Shown here: positions 34,480-43,488 of the stretch, piece after piece
Numbering within the stretch: position 1 is the stretch's first letter
How the letters are laid out: every line of letters starts with the position of its first letter
NCBI RefSeq assembly: GCF_000383975.1
Contig: NZ_KB913017.1
Location: forward strand, 2,717,527-2,781,526
Reading direction: 5' to 3'
DNA from: Natronorubrum tibetense GA33
Lineage (GTDB): Archaea > Halobacteriota > Halobacteria > Halobacteriales > Natrialbaceae
Length of the DNA stretch: 64,000 nt
Program-made: the position numbers and the translations under genes
Notes under the pieces: model-generated
Seen by the model: only the letters and a program-made list of their open reading frames with translations
Database searches by the model: none
What the model was told of the DNA's origin: nothing

Positions 34480-35652
34480 GTGATACTGACGACGATCGCG
34501 CTGTTCGGACTGGCGTTCAGCCTGGACCTGTTGATCGGCGAGCCCCCGAACGCGCTCCATCCGGTGGCATGGTTCGGCCGTCTGGTCGACACGCTCGACA
34601 GGGAGTGGGCCGATACCGACGGTGGCCAGCGACTGGCTGGTGTCGGGATCGCCCTTTTTGCACCGTTGATTCCGGCCGTTGTCGCGGGTGGATCCGTCGT
34701 CCTGGCGAGTGCAGCGTCTCCGCTCGCGGGTGCGATCGTCGCCGGCCTCGTGCTCTTTCTGACCACGAGCCTGCGCTCGCTGCTCGAGTTGACGCAGACG
34801 GTCGTGGCCGCAACCGACGTCGGTGACGAGTTCCGTACCGGTGGGAGCGACGTGGCCGGCACCGACGGACGGGCTGCCGACACTGACGAACGGACTGCTG
34901 ACACTGACGGACGGGCTGCCGACACCGACGGAACGACTGACGTTACCGACGACGGCCTCGAGACGGCCCGCGATCGGGTCCGCGGCCTCGTCGGTCGTGA
35001 TACCTCGACGCTCTCGCCTGCTGAAATCCGCAGTGCAGCCGTCGAGAGTGTCGGCGAGAATCTTGCAGACGGCCTGGTCGCAACGTTGCTTCCGTTCGCT
35101 CTGCTTGCCCCGGTTTCGCTGCCGGCGGCCGCGGCGGCCGCGGCGTGGGTCAAGGGCGTCAACACGTTGGACTCGATGCTCGGCTACCCCTCGAAACCCC
35201 ACGGCACCGCCAGCGCGCGACTCGACGATCTCGTGATGTGGCTCCCCGCCCGAATCACCGCGATCGCGATCGCCGTCGCCGGAGCCGACCCGTTCGCGGT
35301 GCTTCGCGCACGCGAGTGGGCGCGTGATCCGCCGTCGCCCAACTCGGGATGGCCAATGGCGACCCTCGCCTGCGCGCTCTCAGTTCGACTTACCAAGCCG
35401 GGCGTCTACGATCTGAACACCGCCGCCGACCTGCCGACCGTCGACGACGGCGACCGAGCCGTCTCCGTGGTCGGACTGGCCGCCGTTCTGTCGGTGCTCC
35501 TCGCTATCGCTCTCGCCGCGGGGGTGGCGATCGCCGTGACGACGCTCGAGGGAACGCAGGTTGAACCGGCGGTCGTCGGCACGCTCCTCGAGCCGACTGC
35601 AGACACTGCTATCGAGACGGTTACGCGGCTCCTCCGGGAGGTGAGCCGATGA
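34480..35652 (+). CDS. cbiB: Adenosylcobinamide-phosphate synthase CbiB
   Basis: A 390-residue membrane enzyme attaching aminopropanol phosphate to adenosylcobyric acid. Family motifs include GEPPNALHPVAWFG at the N-terminus, SVGENLADGLVATL and VKGVNTLDSMLGY in the middle. Starts at GTG 34480 after GGGAGGGA. A cytoplasmic or periplasmic loop (about residues 119-157) is expanded by an Asp/Thr-rich tandem repeat, absent from typical members. It overlaps cobS by four bases (ATGA). Confidence 0.9.
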   Translation: MILTTIALFGLAFSLDLLIGEPPNALHPVAWFGRLVDTLDREWADTDGGQRLAGVGIALFAPLIPAVVAGGSVVLASAASPLAGAIVAGLVLFLTTSLRSLLELTQTVVAATDVGDEFRTGGSDVAGTDGRAADTDERTADTDGRAADTDGTTDVTDDGLETARDRVRGLVGRDTSTLSPAEIRSAAVESVGENLADGLVATLLPFALLAPVSLPAAAAAAAWVKGVNTLDSMLGYPSKPHGTASARLDDLVMWLPARITAIAIAVAGADPFAVLRAREWARDPPSPNSGWPMATLACALSVRLTKPGVYDLNTAADLPTVDDGDRAVSVVGLAAVLSVLLAIALAAGVAIAVTTLEGTQVEPAVVGTLLEPTADTAIETVTRLLREVSR

Positions 35653-36404
35653 GCCGGCTCGCCGCCGTCCGCGGTGCGCTCGGCTTCCTGACGCGGCTGC
35701 CAGTCGGCCATCACGACGGCGATTGGGAGGCGTTTCGCACGCGGCCGGCGGCGTTCCCCGTCGTCGGGTTCGTCGCTGGCGCGATCGCGGCGATTCCGTT
35801 GCTGGCGACCGAGACGCTAGCCGCGCCGACCGTCGCGTTCGGTTATTTGCTCGCGGTGTACGCCGTAATGGGAATCCATCATCTCGACGGCGTGGCAGAT
35901 CTGGGCGATGCGCTCGTCGTCCACGGCGACGCTGACCGCCGCCGCGAGGTTCTGAAGGACACGACGACGGGCGTCGGCGCGGTGCTCGCGGTGGCAGTCA
36001 CCGTCGCGGGGCTCGCACTGGCCGGTCTCGGACTCGCCGGACTCCCCGTCTTCGTCGCGGTTGCCGTTGCGATCGCCGCCGAAGTCGGGACGAAACTCGG
36101 GATGGCGGCGATGGCGTGTTTCGGTCACGCGAGCCACGACGGTATGGGACGGCAGTTTACGACCGCGGCCGTCCCAACATCGTTCGTCGCACCCGCCGGC
36201 GTCGCGCTCCCGGCAGCCCTCCTCTCCTGGCCCCACCCGGTCGCTGCGGTCGCGCTCTCGGGAGCCGTCGCCGGCGTTGCCCTCCCCTGGTACTGGGCGA
36301 ACCGCCACCTCGGCGGTATCAACGGCGATGTCTTCGGTGCGGCCAACGAGATCGGCCGCGTCGCCGGCGTCCATCTGGGGGTGATCGCGTGGACGCTATC
36401 GTAA
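35649..36404 (+). CDS. cobS: Cobalamin synthase CobS (adenosylcobinamide-GDP ribazoletransferase)
   Basis: A 251-residue polytopic membrane enzyme joining the nucleotide loop to adenosylcobinamide-GDP. It has the N-terminal FLTRLPVG motif, HHLDGVADLGDAL near 77-90 with acidic metal ligands, and the C-terminal NRHLGGINGDVFGAANE signature. Its start overlaps the cbiB stop, and cobY begins inside its last codons. Confidence 0.93.
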   Translation: MSRLAAVRGALGFLTRLPVGHHDGDWEAFRTRPAAFPVVGFVAGAIAAIPLLATETLAAPTVAFGYLLAVYAVMGIHHLDGVADLGDALVVHGDADRRREVLKDTTTGVGAVLAVAVTVAGLALAGLGLAGLPVFVAVAVAIAAEVGTKLGMAAMACFGHASHDGMGRQFTTAAVPTSFVAPAGVALPAALLSWPHPVAAVALSGAVAGVALPWYWANRHLGGINGDVFGAANEIGRVAGVHLGVIAWTLS

Positions 36405-37003
36405 TGTGCGGCGGGAAGGGCACCCGACTCGAGAGCGCCCACGAGAAGCCGCTCCACCCGATCGACGGCGTCGCGATGGTCGATCGGGTGCTGGCGGCGC
36501 TCGAGTCAAGCCGCGCGGAGACGGTCTACGCCGCCGTCTCGCCGGACGCCCCGAAAAGCCGCGCTCACCTCGAGTGTGGCGACGGCGAAACCCCAAGCGT
36601 GACGATCCTCGAGACGGCCGGCGACGGCTACGTGGCTGATCTGATGACTCTCCTCGATCGACCCGCCATCTCGCCGCCAGTGCTGACCGTCGCCGCGGAT
36701 CTCCCGTTGCTCGAGGCACCCGTTATCGACCGCATCCTCGCTACTCACGGCGAGTGCGACGTCTCGCGGACTGTCTGCGTCCCCGTCGCGCTCAAACGCC
36801 GGCTCGGCGCGAGCGTCGACTCGACGCTCGAGCCCGAAACTCACCTCGCGCCGACCGGAGTCAACGTCGTCGGCGACGCATCCGATTCCCAGACTATGAC
36901 AGACGTACACTACGACCCACGACTCGCAATCAACGTGAACCGACCCGAAGACGCTCGTCTCGCGGCGAACGAACTACAGCGTCCCGGCGCGGAGGAGCGA
37001 TAA
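36389..37003 (+). CDS. cobY: GTP:adenosylcobinamide-phosphate guanylyltransferase CobY
   Basis: A 204-residue nucleotidyltransferase, the archaeal replacement for bacterial CobU. The signature CGGKGTRLESAHEKPL is at residues 7-22. The start is GTG at 36389, overlapping the end of cobS by 16 bases. The product activates adenosylcobinamide phosphate to the GDP form used by CobS. Confidence 0.88.
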   Translation: MDAIVMCGGKGTRLESAHEKPLHPIDGVAMVDRVLAALESSRAETVYAAVSPDAPKSRAHLECGDGETPSVTILETAGDGYVADLMTLLDRPAISPPVLTVAADLPLLEAPVIDRILATHGECDVSRTVCVPVALKRRLGASVDSTLEPETHLAPTGVNVVGDASDSQTMTDVHYDPRLAINVNRPEDARLAANELQRPGAEER

Positions 37004-37004
37004 G

Positions 37005-38069
37005 ATGCGCGTGATCCTCCCCGCCGGCACGACCGAGACCGCGCTGATCGACGGTATCAGCGCCGCCGGAGCGTCACCGGACCTGATGGAACACACGCCC
37101 TCTGCGGATGTCGAGATCCTCGCGTACGGCAAGCCGACGATGGCTCCCGTCACGCCGGTGAGTCCGAACGGCTGTCCGACGCCGGCCGCGGTGACGCGAG
37201 CCGTCCGCGAGGTGATCGACTTCGACGTGTCGGTCGTCGACGCGGGTCTCGCACAGCCGACGGGCGCACCGACTGTCGGTCTCGGCGTCGAGCCGGGAGC
37301 AGATATCCGCAATACCGTCGCCGTCCCCGACGCACAGGCGATTTTCGACCGCGCCCACGCCTACGGCGCGAGCCTGCCGGACGACGAACTTCTGGTCGGC
37401 GAGACGGTCCCCGGCGGCACGACGACCGCACTCGGCGTCCTCACCGCACTCGGCGAGCCGGCCGGCGTCTCCTCGTCGCTGCCGAAAAACCCCATCGAGC
37501 GCAAACGGCAGGTCGTCGACGAGGCCCTCACCGCGAGCGGCGGTTCGGCCGGGAGCTTCGACGGCCGCCCGATCGAGGCGATCCACGCCGTCGGCGACCC
37601 CGTGCAGGCGACCGTCGCAGGGATCGCCGCCGGCGCGCTCGAGTCGGGTATCGACGTCACCCTTGCCGGCGGCACCCAGATGGTGGCCGTCGCAACCGTC
37701 TTACGCCACGCCGGCGTCGACGCGCCGCTGTCGATCGCGACCACCTCGTTCGTCGATCGCGAGCAGGGCGACCGGCTCGGCGAGGCCTGCTACCGGCTGA
37801 ACTGCGCGTTGACCGTTACTGATCCCGGCTTCGACGCGCGCGAGCACGTCTCCATGGCGCGTTACTGCGCGGGCGTGGCCAAGGAGGGCGTCGCGATGGG
37901 CGGCGCGCTCTCGCTCGTACCCGACGACCGAATGGAGGCGGTGCTGGATCGATTCGAGGCGGTTTGCGGACGTCTCGGCATCGAAGACGAGGACGACGGG
38001 AACGGGAGCGGAAACGGAAACGCAGACGACCCCGCGAACTCGAGCCCGGAGGATGATCGTGCACCCTGA
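37005..38069 (+). CDS. cobT: Archaeal CobT-like nicotinate-nucleotide phosphoribosyltransferase homologue
   Basis: A 354-residue protein of the archaeal CobT-related family (UPF0284). It has GETVPGGTTTALGVLTALG near 130-150, AGGTQMVAVATVL near 225, and a Gly/Asn/Asp-rich, low-complexity tail (about 325-354). In bacteria CobT makes alpha-ribazole phosphate from dimethylbenzimidazole; the archaeal base may differ. It begins two bases after cobY and its tail overlaps cobD by 17 bases. Confidence 0.85.
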   Translation: MRVILPAGTTETALIDGISAAGASPDLMEHTPSADVEILAYGKPTMAPVTPVSPNGCPTPAAVTRAVREVIDFDVSVVDAGLAQPTGAPTVGLGVEPGADIRNTVAVPDAQAIFDRAHAYGASLPDDELLVGETVPGGTTTALGVLTALGEPAGVSSSLPKNPIERKRQVVDEALTASGGSAGSFDGRPIEAIHAVGDPVQATVAGIAAGALESGIDVTLAGGTQMVAVATVLRHAGVDAPLSIATTSFVDREQGDRLGEACYRLNCALTVTDPGFDAREHVSMARYCAGVAKEGVAMGGALSLVPDDRMEAVLDRFEAVCGRLGIEDEDDGNGSGNGNADDPANSSPEDDRAP

Positions 38070-39144
38070 CTCGATACGAACCGGGGACCGCGTCCCCCAC
38101 GGCGGCGAGACCGACCGGACCGTCCTTGACTTCTCGGCTAACACGAATCCGTACACGCCCGACGGCGTCGAAGCGGTGTACGAAGGTGCGCTCGAGGCGT
38201 CCCGCAGGTACCCCGACGACGACTATCCCGACTTCCGTGCCGCCGCGGCAACGTTCGTCGACTGCGAGCCGGAACGCGTGATCCCAACACCCGGCGGACT
38301 GGCCGCGATTCGACTGGCGATGGAGTGCACCCTCGAGCCCGGCGACGAGGCCCTGATTCCGTACCCGAGTTTTGGCGAGTACGCTCGCGAGGTGCGGCTT
38401 CAGGGTGCATCGCCCCGATTCGTCTCGCACGACGAGCTACTGGCGGTGGGCGACGGGCTGCTTGAGGAGTGTCGGCTCGCGGTGGTCTGTACGCCGAACA
38501 ACCCCACCGGGGAGGCGGCCGACCCGGACGCGCTAGCGGCGTTCGCGGCCCGCTGTGGAGAGGCGGGAACGACGTTGTTAGTCGACGAGGCGTTTCTCGG
38601 CTTCACGGACCTCCCGTCGGCGGCCCGACTCGAGGCCGAGCACGTGATCGTCGCCCGTTCGTTGACCAAGCTGTTCGGCCTGCCGGGTCTACGAGCGGGA
38701 TTTGCGGTCACGACCGGCGAGCAGCGCGATGCGCTCGAGACGGCCCGTCGAGCGTGGTCGCTCGGCACGCCGGCCGCGTGCGTCGGTGCGCACTGTTTGC
38801 GCCAGGACGCGTTCGTCCGCGAAACCCGGAAACGCGTCGAACGCGAGCGCGAGCGGATGCGCCAGGCGCTCGAGGGACGGTTCGATGTCGTGCCGTCTGA
38901 TGCGCCGTACCTGTTGTGTGACGTCGGCGACCGAAGTGTCGACGACGTAATCGCGTCCGCCCGCGAGGACGGTGTCGCCATCCGCGACGCGAGGACCTTC
39001 CGGAGCCTCGAGTCGCACGTCCGCGTCGCCGTCAAGGACCGAGAGCGAAACGACCGGCTGCTCGCGGCGCTCGGGGTGCTCGAGGACGGCGCACGTCGTG
39101 TCGACGCGGGCGACGACACCGACGAGGGGACGACATCCGAATGA
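38053..39144 (+). CDS. cobD: PLP-dependent CobD-like L-threonine-O-3-phosphate decarboxylase
   Basis: A 363-residue class I/II aminotransferase-fold protein: LDFSANTNPY near the start, the CTPNNPTG loop, VDEAFLGF and PLP lysine in RSLTKLFGLPGLRAG near 205-219. The sequence resembles histidinol-phosphate aminotransferase, but the cobalamin context points to CobD, which supplies aminopropanol phosphate to CbiB. It overlaps both neighbours by a few bases. Confidence 0.87.
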   Translation: MIVHPDSIRTGDRVPHGGETDRTVLDFSANTNPYTPDGVEAVYEGALEASRRYPDDDYPDFRAAAATFVDCEPERVIPTPGGLAAIRLAMECTLEPGDEALIPYPSFGEYAREVRLQGASPRFVSHDELLAVGDGLLEECRLAVVCTPNNPTGEAADPDALAAFAARCGEAGTTLLVDEAFLGFTDLPSAARLEAEHVIVARSLTKLFGLPGLRAGFAVTTGEQRDALETARRAWSLGTPAACVGAHCLRQDAFVRETRKRVERERERMRQALEGRFDVVPSDAPYLLCDVGDRSVDDVIASAREDGVAIRDARTFRSLESHVRVAVKDRERNDRLLAALGVLEDGARRVDAGDDTDEGTTSE

Positions 39145-39890
39145 TGGATTCCGATCCAGCGTACGGTTCAGTTCGTCGGGACGGCGTCCTCCGGGTACAC
39201 CGGCCCGAAACCGAATGGCTCTCTACTGGGTGGAACGGCGGCCGCCGAACGGCCGACTGCGCGTACAACGTCTCGGTACCCGAGGGATGGGACCGGACGG
39301 ATCTCGGGGCGTACGTCGACGAGCGCCTCGAGGCGGCGGGATTCGATCGCGGCAGCGACCGCCCGGTCTTGCTTACCGGCGTCGAACAGTCCGACGCCCG
39401 CGGGGCCCAGTACGGTCCCGTCACGGCCTACGCGACAGCCGGCATCTCGAATCCGGCCGCGTTGCCGATGGACCCCGACGAACAGTCGGTGGTCGACGAC
39501 TCGGCTTCGGACTCGCGCTCCCACTCGGGACCCGGAACGGTCAACGTGATCGTCGGGACGACGCGGGCGCTCGCACCCGGCGCGCTGGCGAACCTGATCG
39601 CCGTCGCCGCGGAGGCGAAGGCCGCGACGCTGCTCGCCGAGACCGGGTTTCCCGGCACGACGACGGACGCAATCGTCGTCGGCCACGATCCGTCGGGCGA
39701 GCGCGTCGAGTTCTCCGGAAGCGGCACCGATGTCGGCGCGGCAACCCGCGCCTGCGTTCGGGAGGCCGTCTCCGCCTCGCTTCGGGCCCACTACGAGGAT
39801 CGCGACGAGACCCTTCCCGACTCGTTCGCGGACGCGACGTACGGCGTCTCGACCGACGTTCGGGCGACAGTGTTCCGACCGACGCGGTGA
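39141..39890 (+). CDS. cbiZ: Adenosylcobinamide amidohydrolase CbiZ
   Basis: A 249-residue enzyme that removes the side chain of imported cobinamide so it can re-enter the archaeal pathway as cobyric acid. Family-like segments are STGWNGGRRTADCAYNV, LLTGVEQSDARGAQYG and TVNVIVGTTRALAPGALANLI, with GFPGTTTDAIVVG. It overlaps cobD by four bases and closes the cluster, showing that the organism can salvage corrinoids. Confidence 0.88.
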   Translation: MMDSDPAYGSVRRDGVLRVHRPETEWLSTGWNGGRRTADCAYNVSVPEGWDRTDLGAYVDERLEAAGFDRGSDRPVLLTGVEQSDARGAQYGPVTAYATAGISNPAALPMDPDEQSVVDDSASDSRSHSGPGTVNVIVGTTRALAPGALANLIAVAAEAKAATLLAETGFPGTTTDAIVVGHDPSGERVEFSGSGTDVGAATRACVREAVSASLRAHYEDRDETLPDSFADATYGVSTDVRATVFRPTR

Positions 39891-39948
39891 GCGCGCTGTC
39901 ACGTTCCGCCTCGAAACGTTAACCCGTCTCGAGGCGAACATCCCGACA

Positions 39949-40371
39949 ATGGCCGGGGACGAAGCCGACGATCCGACGGCGATCCGTTCGCTCGCGCTCT
40001 CGCCGGCGGACGCCGCCGACGCCTACGCGTATACCCAGGAGAATCCGGGCGAGGCCGTGCTCCGGGTGACGCCGCCGTTTCACGGCCGGATGCGGGCACG
40101 CATCCACGTGTACCACCTCGACGACACCGAACTGACCGGTGCCGTTCACGTCGCCCCGGCGGCCGTCATCGCCGACGACGTCGTCGCCGACTATCCTACG
40201 CTCGAGACCGAACTCGAGGATGTCGATCCGAGCGAAACGGATCGCGTTCGAAAGCGACACGGCGAGGCGGTCGCGGCGTGGCAGGAACGCGCGCGGGAGG
40301 CGATCGTCGACGAGATCACGCTCGAGACCGACGGCGGACCCCATTCGGTCGAGATCAAACGGGTCGGGTAG
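39949..40371 (+). CDS. Conserved-looking soluble protein, unknown function
   Basis: A 140-residue acidic protein. The middle (EAVLRVTPPFHGRMRARIHVY) looks like a beta-sheet core, and a charged helix follows (about 85-120). It comes 59 bases after cbiZ in the same direction and might be part of the same transcript, but nothing links it to cobalamin chemistry. Confidence 0.65.
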   Translation: MAGDEADDPTAIRSLALSPADAADAYAYTQENPGEAVLRVTPPFHGRMRARIHVYHLDDTELTGAVHVAPAAVIADDVVADYPTLETELEDVDPSETDRVRKRHGEAVAAWQERAREAIVDEITLETDGGPHSVEIKRVG

Positions 40372-40498
40372 CGCGACCTGAACTGAGATCCGTTCTCGGC
40401 GCGCCTCTCGATTATCCGCGGCATACGCACGCTGTCCTGCACTTTCACTTTCACTCTGGGTGGATCGGATTAACGTACTATCCGTCTTATTGACTGGT

Positions 40499-40714
40499 AT
40501 GGCACTGATCGTCGACCGGAGTGAGGACCGAACCGAGCAGACCGAAAGCACCGACACGGCAACCACACTCGAGCCGGAGCCTGAACGACGCCGTATCGAC
40601 GTCACCGACCTACACGCCGCCGGAATCGAGGAGTTCGTCGAGTCGAACGTCGACACCGAGTTCGTCTCACTCGAGCACCGTGGTACGCGGACCTATCTCG
40701 TCCTCGAGGACTGA
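40499..40714 (+). CDS. Small acidic protein, unknown function
   Basis: A 71-residue protein with a Glu/Thr-rich, disordered first half and a compact second half (VESNVDTEFVSLEHRGTRTY). The start at 40499 (MALIVDRSEDRTEQ) is chosen over an earlier in-frame one at 40460 because the extra residues look like translated promoter. No family recognised. Confidence 0.55.
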   Translation: MALIVDRSEDRTEQTESTDTATTLEPEPERRRIDVTDLHAAGIEEFVESNVDTEFVSLEHRGTRTYLVLED

Positions 40715-40793
40715 GCGAAAACCACGCCGCGAATCGGTCGGACGCACGACTGGTACCCCCACCGTTTTCACCGGGACCGTGGGAGGTGGGCGC

Positions 40794-41878
40794 ATGACCG
40801 ACACTCGAGATCGAGAGGGTGGACGCTCGCGCGGTCCGACGACGCGGCGACGCGTCCTCGGGAGCGGCGCCGGCCTCGTCGGTATCACTGGTGTCGCCGG
40901 AGTCGACCACTCGTCGGCATCACTGGTGTCGCCGGAGTCGACCACTCGTCGGCAGGTGGGACGGGCCGCGGGACCGAGTCGGGCGGCGACGAGACGCCCC
41001 CTCGAGTCGACACGACGCAGGACGACTCCGCTGCAGACCTGCCACTGATCGACGCGCACACGCACCTGATACCCGAGCAAACGCTTGATCGGGATCCGTT
41101 GAGCGCCAACGAACTGGTGGCGTGGATGGACGCCCACGGCATCGATTACGCGGTTGTTCAGGCGCTCGATTCGCCCGAGAGCTATCCCGTCCAGGCGCCG
41201 AGCTGGTGGGTCCTCGAGCAGGTCGAGGCGTATCCCGATCGGCTGCTCGCCTTCTGTACGGTCGATCCCCGAACGCTGGTCTACGAGGAGGATTTCGGGG
41301 CCGTAACGGAGCTTCTCGAGCGATACGTTGAGCGCGGCGCGCGCGGCTTCGGCGAGCTCAAAGCCGGACTGGCGATCGATGATCCGCGGCTCGAGCGTCT
41401 CTACGAGCTGTGTGCCGACCACGAGCTCCCGATCCTCTTTCACACCGACGAGAAGGCGATGATGGACGAGGTCGGACTGCCGCGACTCGAGGACGTGCTA
41501 GCCTCGTTCCCGTCGGTCGACTTCGTCGCCCACGCCCACGCATGGTGGGCCCACATCTCCGCGGATGTAAGTTGGGAGGACCGGGGCGACTACCCGTCGG
41601 GGCCGATCGAACCCGGCGGGCGCGTCCCCGAACTGCTGTCCGAGTACGAGAACATCTACGGCGACGTCTCGGCCGGTTCGGGCTGGAACGCGCTCACACG
41701 CGACGAGGAGTACGCTCAGGGGTTTCTCGAGGACCACCACGAGCAGTTGGTGTTCGGGACGGACTTCCTCGCTCCGGACCAGGAGGTGCCACAGCTCGAG
41801 CTGTTCGACCGGTTCGAGCTGTCGACGGAGGCGTGGGCGAACGTCCGGTATCGAAATATCGAGGAACTCCTCCGGTGA
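40794..41878 (+). pseudogene. Tat-exported amidohydrolase (PF04909 type) split by a 35 bp duplication
   Basis: From the ATG at 40794 the frame gives a twin-arginine signal (TRRRVLGSGAGLVGITGVAG) and then runs out at 41048. The downstream frame encodes a metal-dependent amidohydrolase: DAHTHL, GELKAG, LFHTDEKAM, AHAHAWWAH and GTDFL are the expected metal and substrate residues. Removing one copy of the 35 bp tandem repeat (40876-40945) joins both frames into one exported enzyme of about 350 residues. As written, no intact export-competent protein is made; an unexported form lacking the signal could still start internally. Confidence 0.75.
40876..40945 (+). repeat. 35 bp tandem duplication inside the amidohydrolase signal region
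   Basis: Two head-to-tail copies (40876-40910 and 40911-40945) differ at a single base (GGTATC versus GGCATC). Since 35 is not a multiple of three, the second copy shifts the reading frame. The start of a third copy (TCGTCGGCA) follows. Confidence 0.9.
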
Positions 41879-41897
41879 TATCCGGGGCGAAGCCGGA

Positions 41898-42146
41898 TCA
41901 GAAGCGTTGGAGTCGGATTTCGTCCGCCGTTACCTCGTCGACGTATTCCTCGTCGAGCTGGTAGTTCTCTATCCCGTCGGCGGCCTCTCGATCCCGCCGG
42001 AGTCACGATTTGATCGAGTCGGTCATCTCGGCTCCGGGCTCGACGTAGGCGACGCCCGCGTCGACGTCCTGGACGACGCCGATTTCCTTTCCGTTCGTGT
42101 TGACGACCGGCTTTCCCTCGTCGTCGACCGTGAAGGTGGCGCACAT
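41898..42146 (-). pseudogene. PRC-barrel-like small protein, nonsense-interrupted
   Basis: The frame from the ATG at 42146 encodes MCATFTVDDEGKPVVNTNG...GVVQDVDAGVAYVEPG, a PRC-barrel-like sequence, then meets TGA at 42003-42005 after 47 residues. Beyond the stop the same frame continues with acidic, haloarchaeal-looking sequence (NYQLDEEYVDEVTADEIRL) to a second stop at 41898, for a total of 82 residues plus the stop. The two halves suit a single small protein, so a nonsense mutation (or sequence error) is inferred. Confidence 0.65.
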
Positions 42147-42314
42147 ACTTCCCCGTTATCGAGCGAGGAGGATGTCATATGTGCCTGTGTTCGTCAGTCG
42201 ACGTGATCGACGGCGAGATGGAACGATGGGCCGATCCGTCTCGAGTCGAGACCGATTCGACCGGAGCGGGACCGAACCGATATCACTACTGTTCTGGACT
42301 CGAGACCGCCGATA

Positions 42315-43046
42315 ATGAAACTCGCGCGGATCGCGACGGACGACGGACCAGTCAGTGGCCAGTATGAGGACGGCGTCGTTCACGGGGACGACGGCGTGTA
42401 CGAAGTCGGCGTCGACGGAACCTTCCTGCCGCCCTGTGACCCCTCGGCGCTGTACTGCGTCGGTCGGAACTACGCGGCGACGCTCGATCAGATGGAGTAC
42501 GAACGGCCCGACGAACCCGACTTCTTCATCAAGCCGCCGGCCTCGGTGCTGGGCCACCGGGACCCCATTCCCTACCCCGATTTCACTGGCGAACTCACCT
42601 ACGCCGGCGAACTCGCGGCGGTCATCGACGAACCCTGCCGAAACCTCTCGGCAGACGAGGTGTCGGACGTCGTGCGCGGCTATACGATCATGAACGATAT
42701 GGACGCGCTCGATCAGCAGGGTCGAACCGCCCGCAAGGCGTTCGACGGCTCCGGCCCGCTCGGACCGTGGATCGAAACCGCGGTCGACCCCACGGGAATC
42801 GACATGTGGACCGACGTGGCGGGCGAACGTCGACAGGAAGCCAACACCGAACTGATGCTGTTCGGTCCCCACGAGATCATCTCGTATCTCTCGCGACGAT
42901 TTACCTTCCGACCCGGCGACGTAATCGCGTTCGGGAGTCCCGCCAACCCCGGACTGGTCGAACCCGGTGACACCGTCGAGATCACCTACGACGGTGTCGG
43001 GACGCTTCGAAACACGATCGTGGACGCTGCGTCCGTCGACGATTAG
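42315..43046 (+). CDS. Fumarylacetoacetate hydrolase-family protein
   Basis: A 243-residue FAH-fold protein: YCVGRNYAATLDQM, FFIKPPASVLG, GYTIMNDMDALD and FRPGDVIAFGSPANPG are family segments. The usual metal-binding motif (ExE, as in YEGELA) reads YAGELA here, so the first Glu ligand is Ala. Members cleave carbon-carbon bonds or decarboxylate oxoacids; activity may be altered. Length and start are normal. Confidence 0.8.
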   Translation: MKLARIATDDGPVSGQYEDGVVHGDDGVYEVGVDGTFLPPCDPSALYCVGRNYAATLDQMEYERPDEPDFFIKPPASVLGHRDPIPYPDFTGELTYAGELAAVIDEPCRNLSADEVSDVVRGYTIMNDMDALDQQGRTARKAFDGSGPLGPWIETAVDPTGIDMWTDVAGERRQEANTELMLFGPHEIISYLSRRFTFRPGDVIAFGSPANPGLVEPGDTVEITYDGVGTLRNTIVDAASVDD

Positions 43047-43120
43047 GAGGGGGCCACCGACGCAGAAACCCCGGTTTCTTGACGCGTGTCTTATACGCCT
43101 GTGACCCGTTGTCCCAGTCG

Positions 43121-43411
43121 ATGACCGAGACCATCTACGTCAGTCGGAAGGACCTCACTTCGCGGGAGATTCTGCGGGAACTCGGAAACGGGAACCGCGT
43201 GATCATCGAGGTCGAAATCCTCGGCAAGACGTTGCGGATGGCACTTCGTCGTCAGGGAGAAACCTACTACTGCGACACGCCGATGAAACTGCTCACGTTC
43301 GAAAGCGAGGAGGAGATGCGTCAGTGTCTCGAGCGGTATCGACTCGCCAGAGCGGACTCCGCCGACGAATCCGACGAACGCGAAGAAACGCCGCCCTCCG
43401 TCGGCGAGTGA
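43121..43411 (+). CDS. Small conserved-looking protein, unknown function
   Basis: A 96-residue protein. The first two thirds form a compact alpha/beta unit (TIYVSRKDLTSREILRELG, then VIIEVEILGKTLRMALRRQ); the last third is acidic and disordered. A TATA-like CTTATA (43090-43095) lies about 28 bases before the ATG, supporting a leaderless start at 43121. No named family recognised. Confidence 0.65.
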   Translation: MTETIYVSRKDLTSREILRELGNGNRVIIEVEILGKTLRMALRRQGETYYCDTPMKLLTFESEEEMRQCLERYRLARADSADESDEREETPPSVGE

Positions 43412-43488
43412 GGTGCCGTCCGCGGTCTCGATCGCGGCGCGGGGATTCCCAACGTATAGGTCGTTCCCTGCCGTCCCTTTACTATCCG

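Noticed and set aside
38053-39144. Histidinol-phosphate aminotransferase
   Set aside because: Motifs fit both, but overlap with cobT and cbiZ in a cobalamin operon makes CobD much more likely.
567-42005. TAG and TGA interruptions as pyrrolysine or selenocysteine codons
   Set aside because: No pyl or sec genes or insertion elements are visible, the affected genes are a transposase and a small barrel protein, and haloarchaea generally lack these systems.
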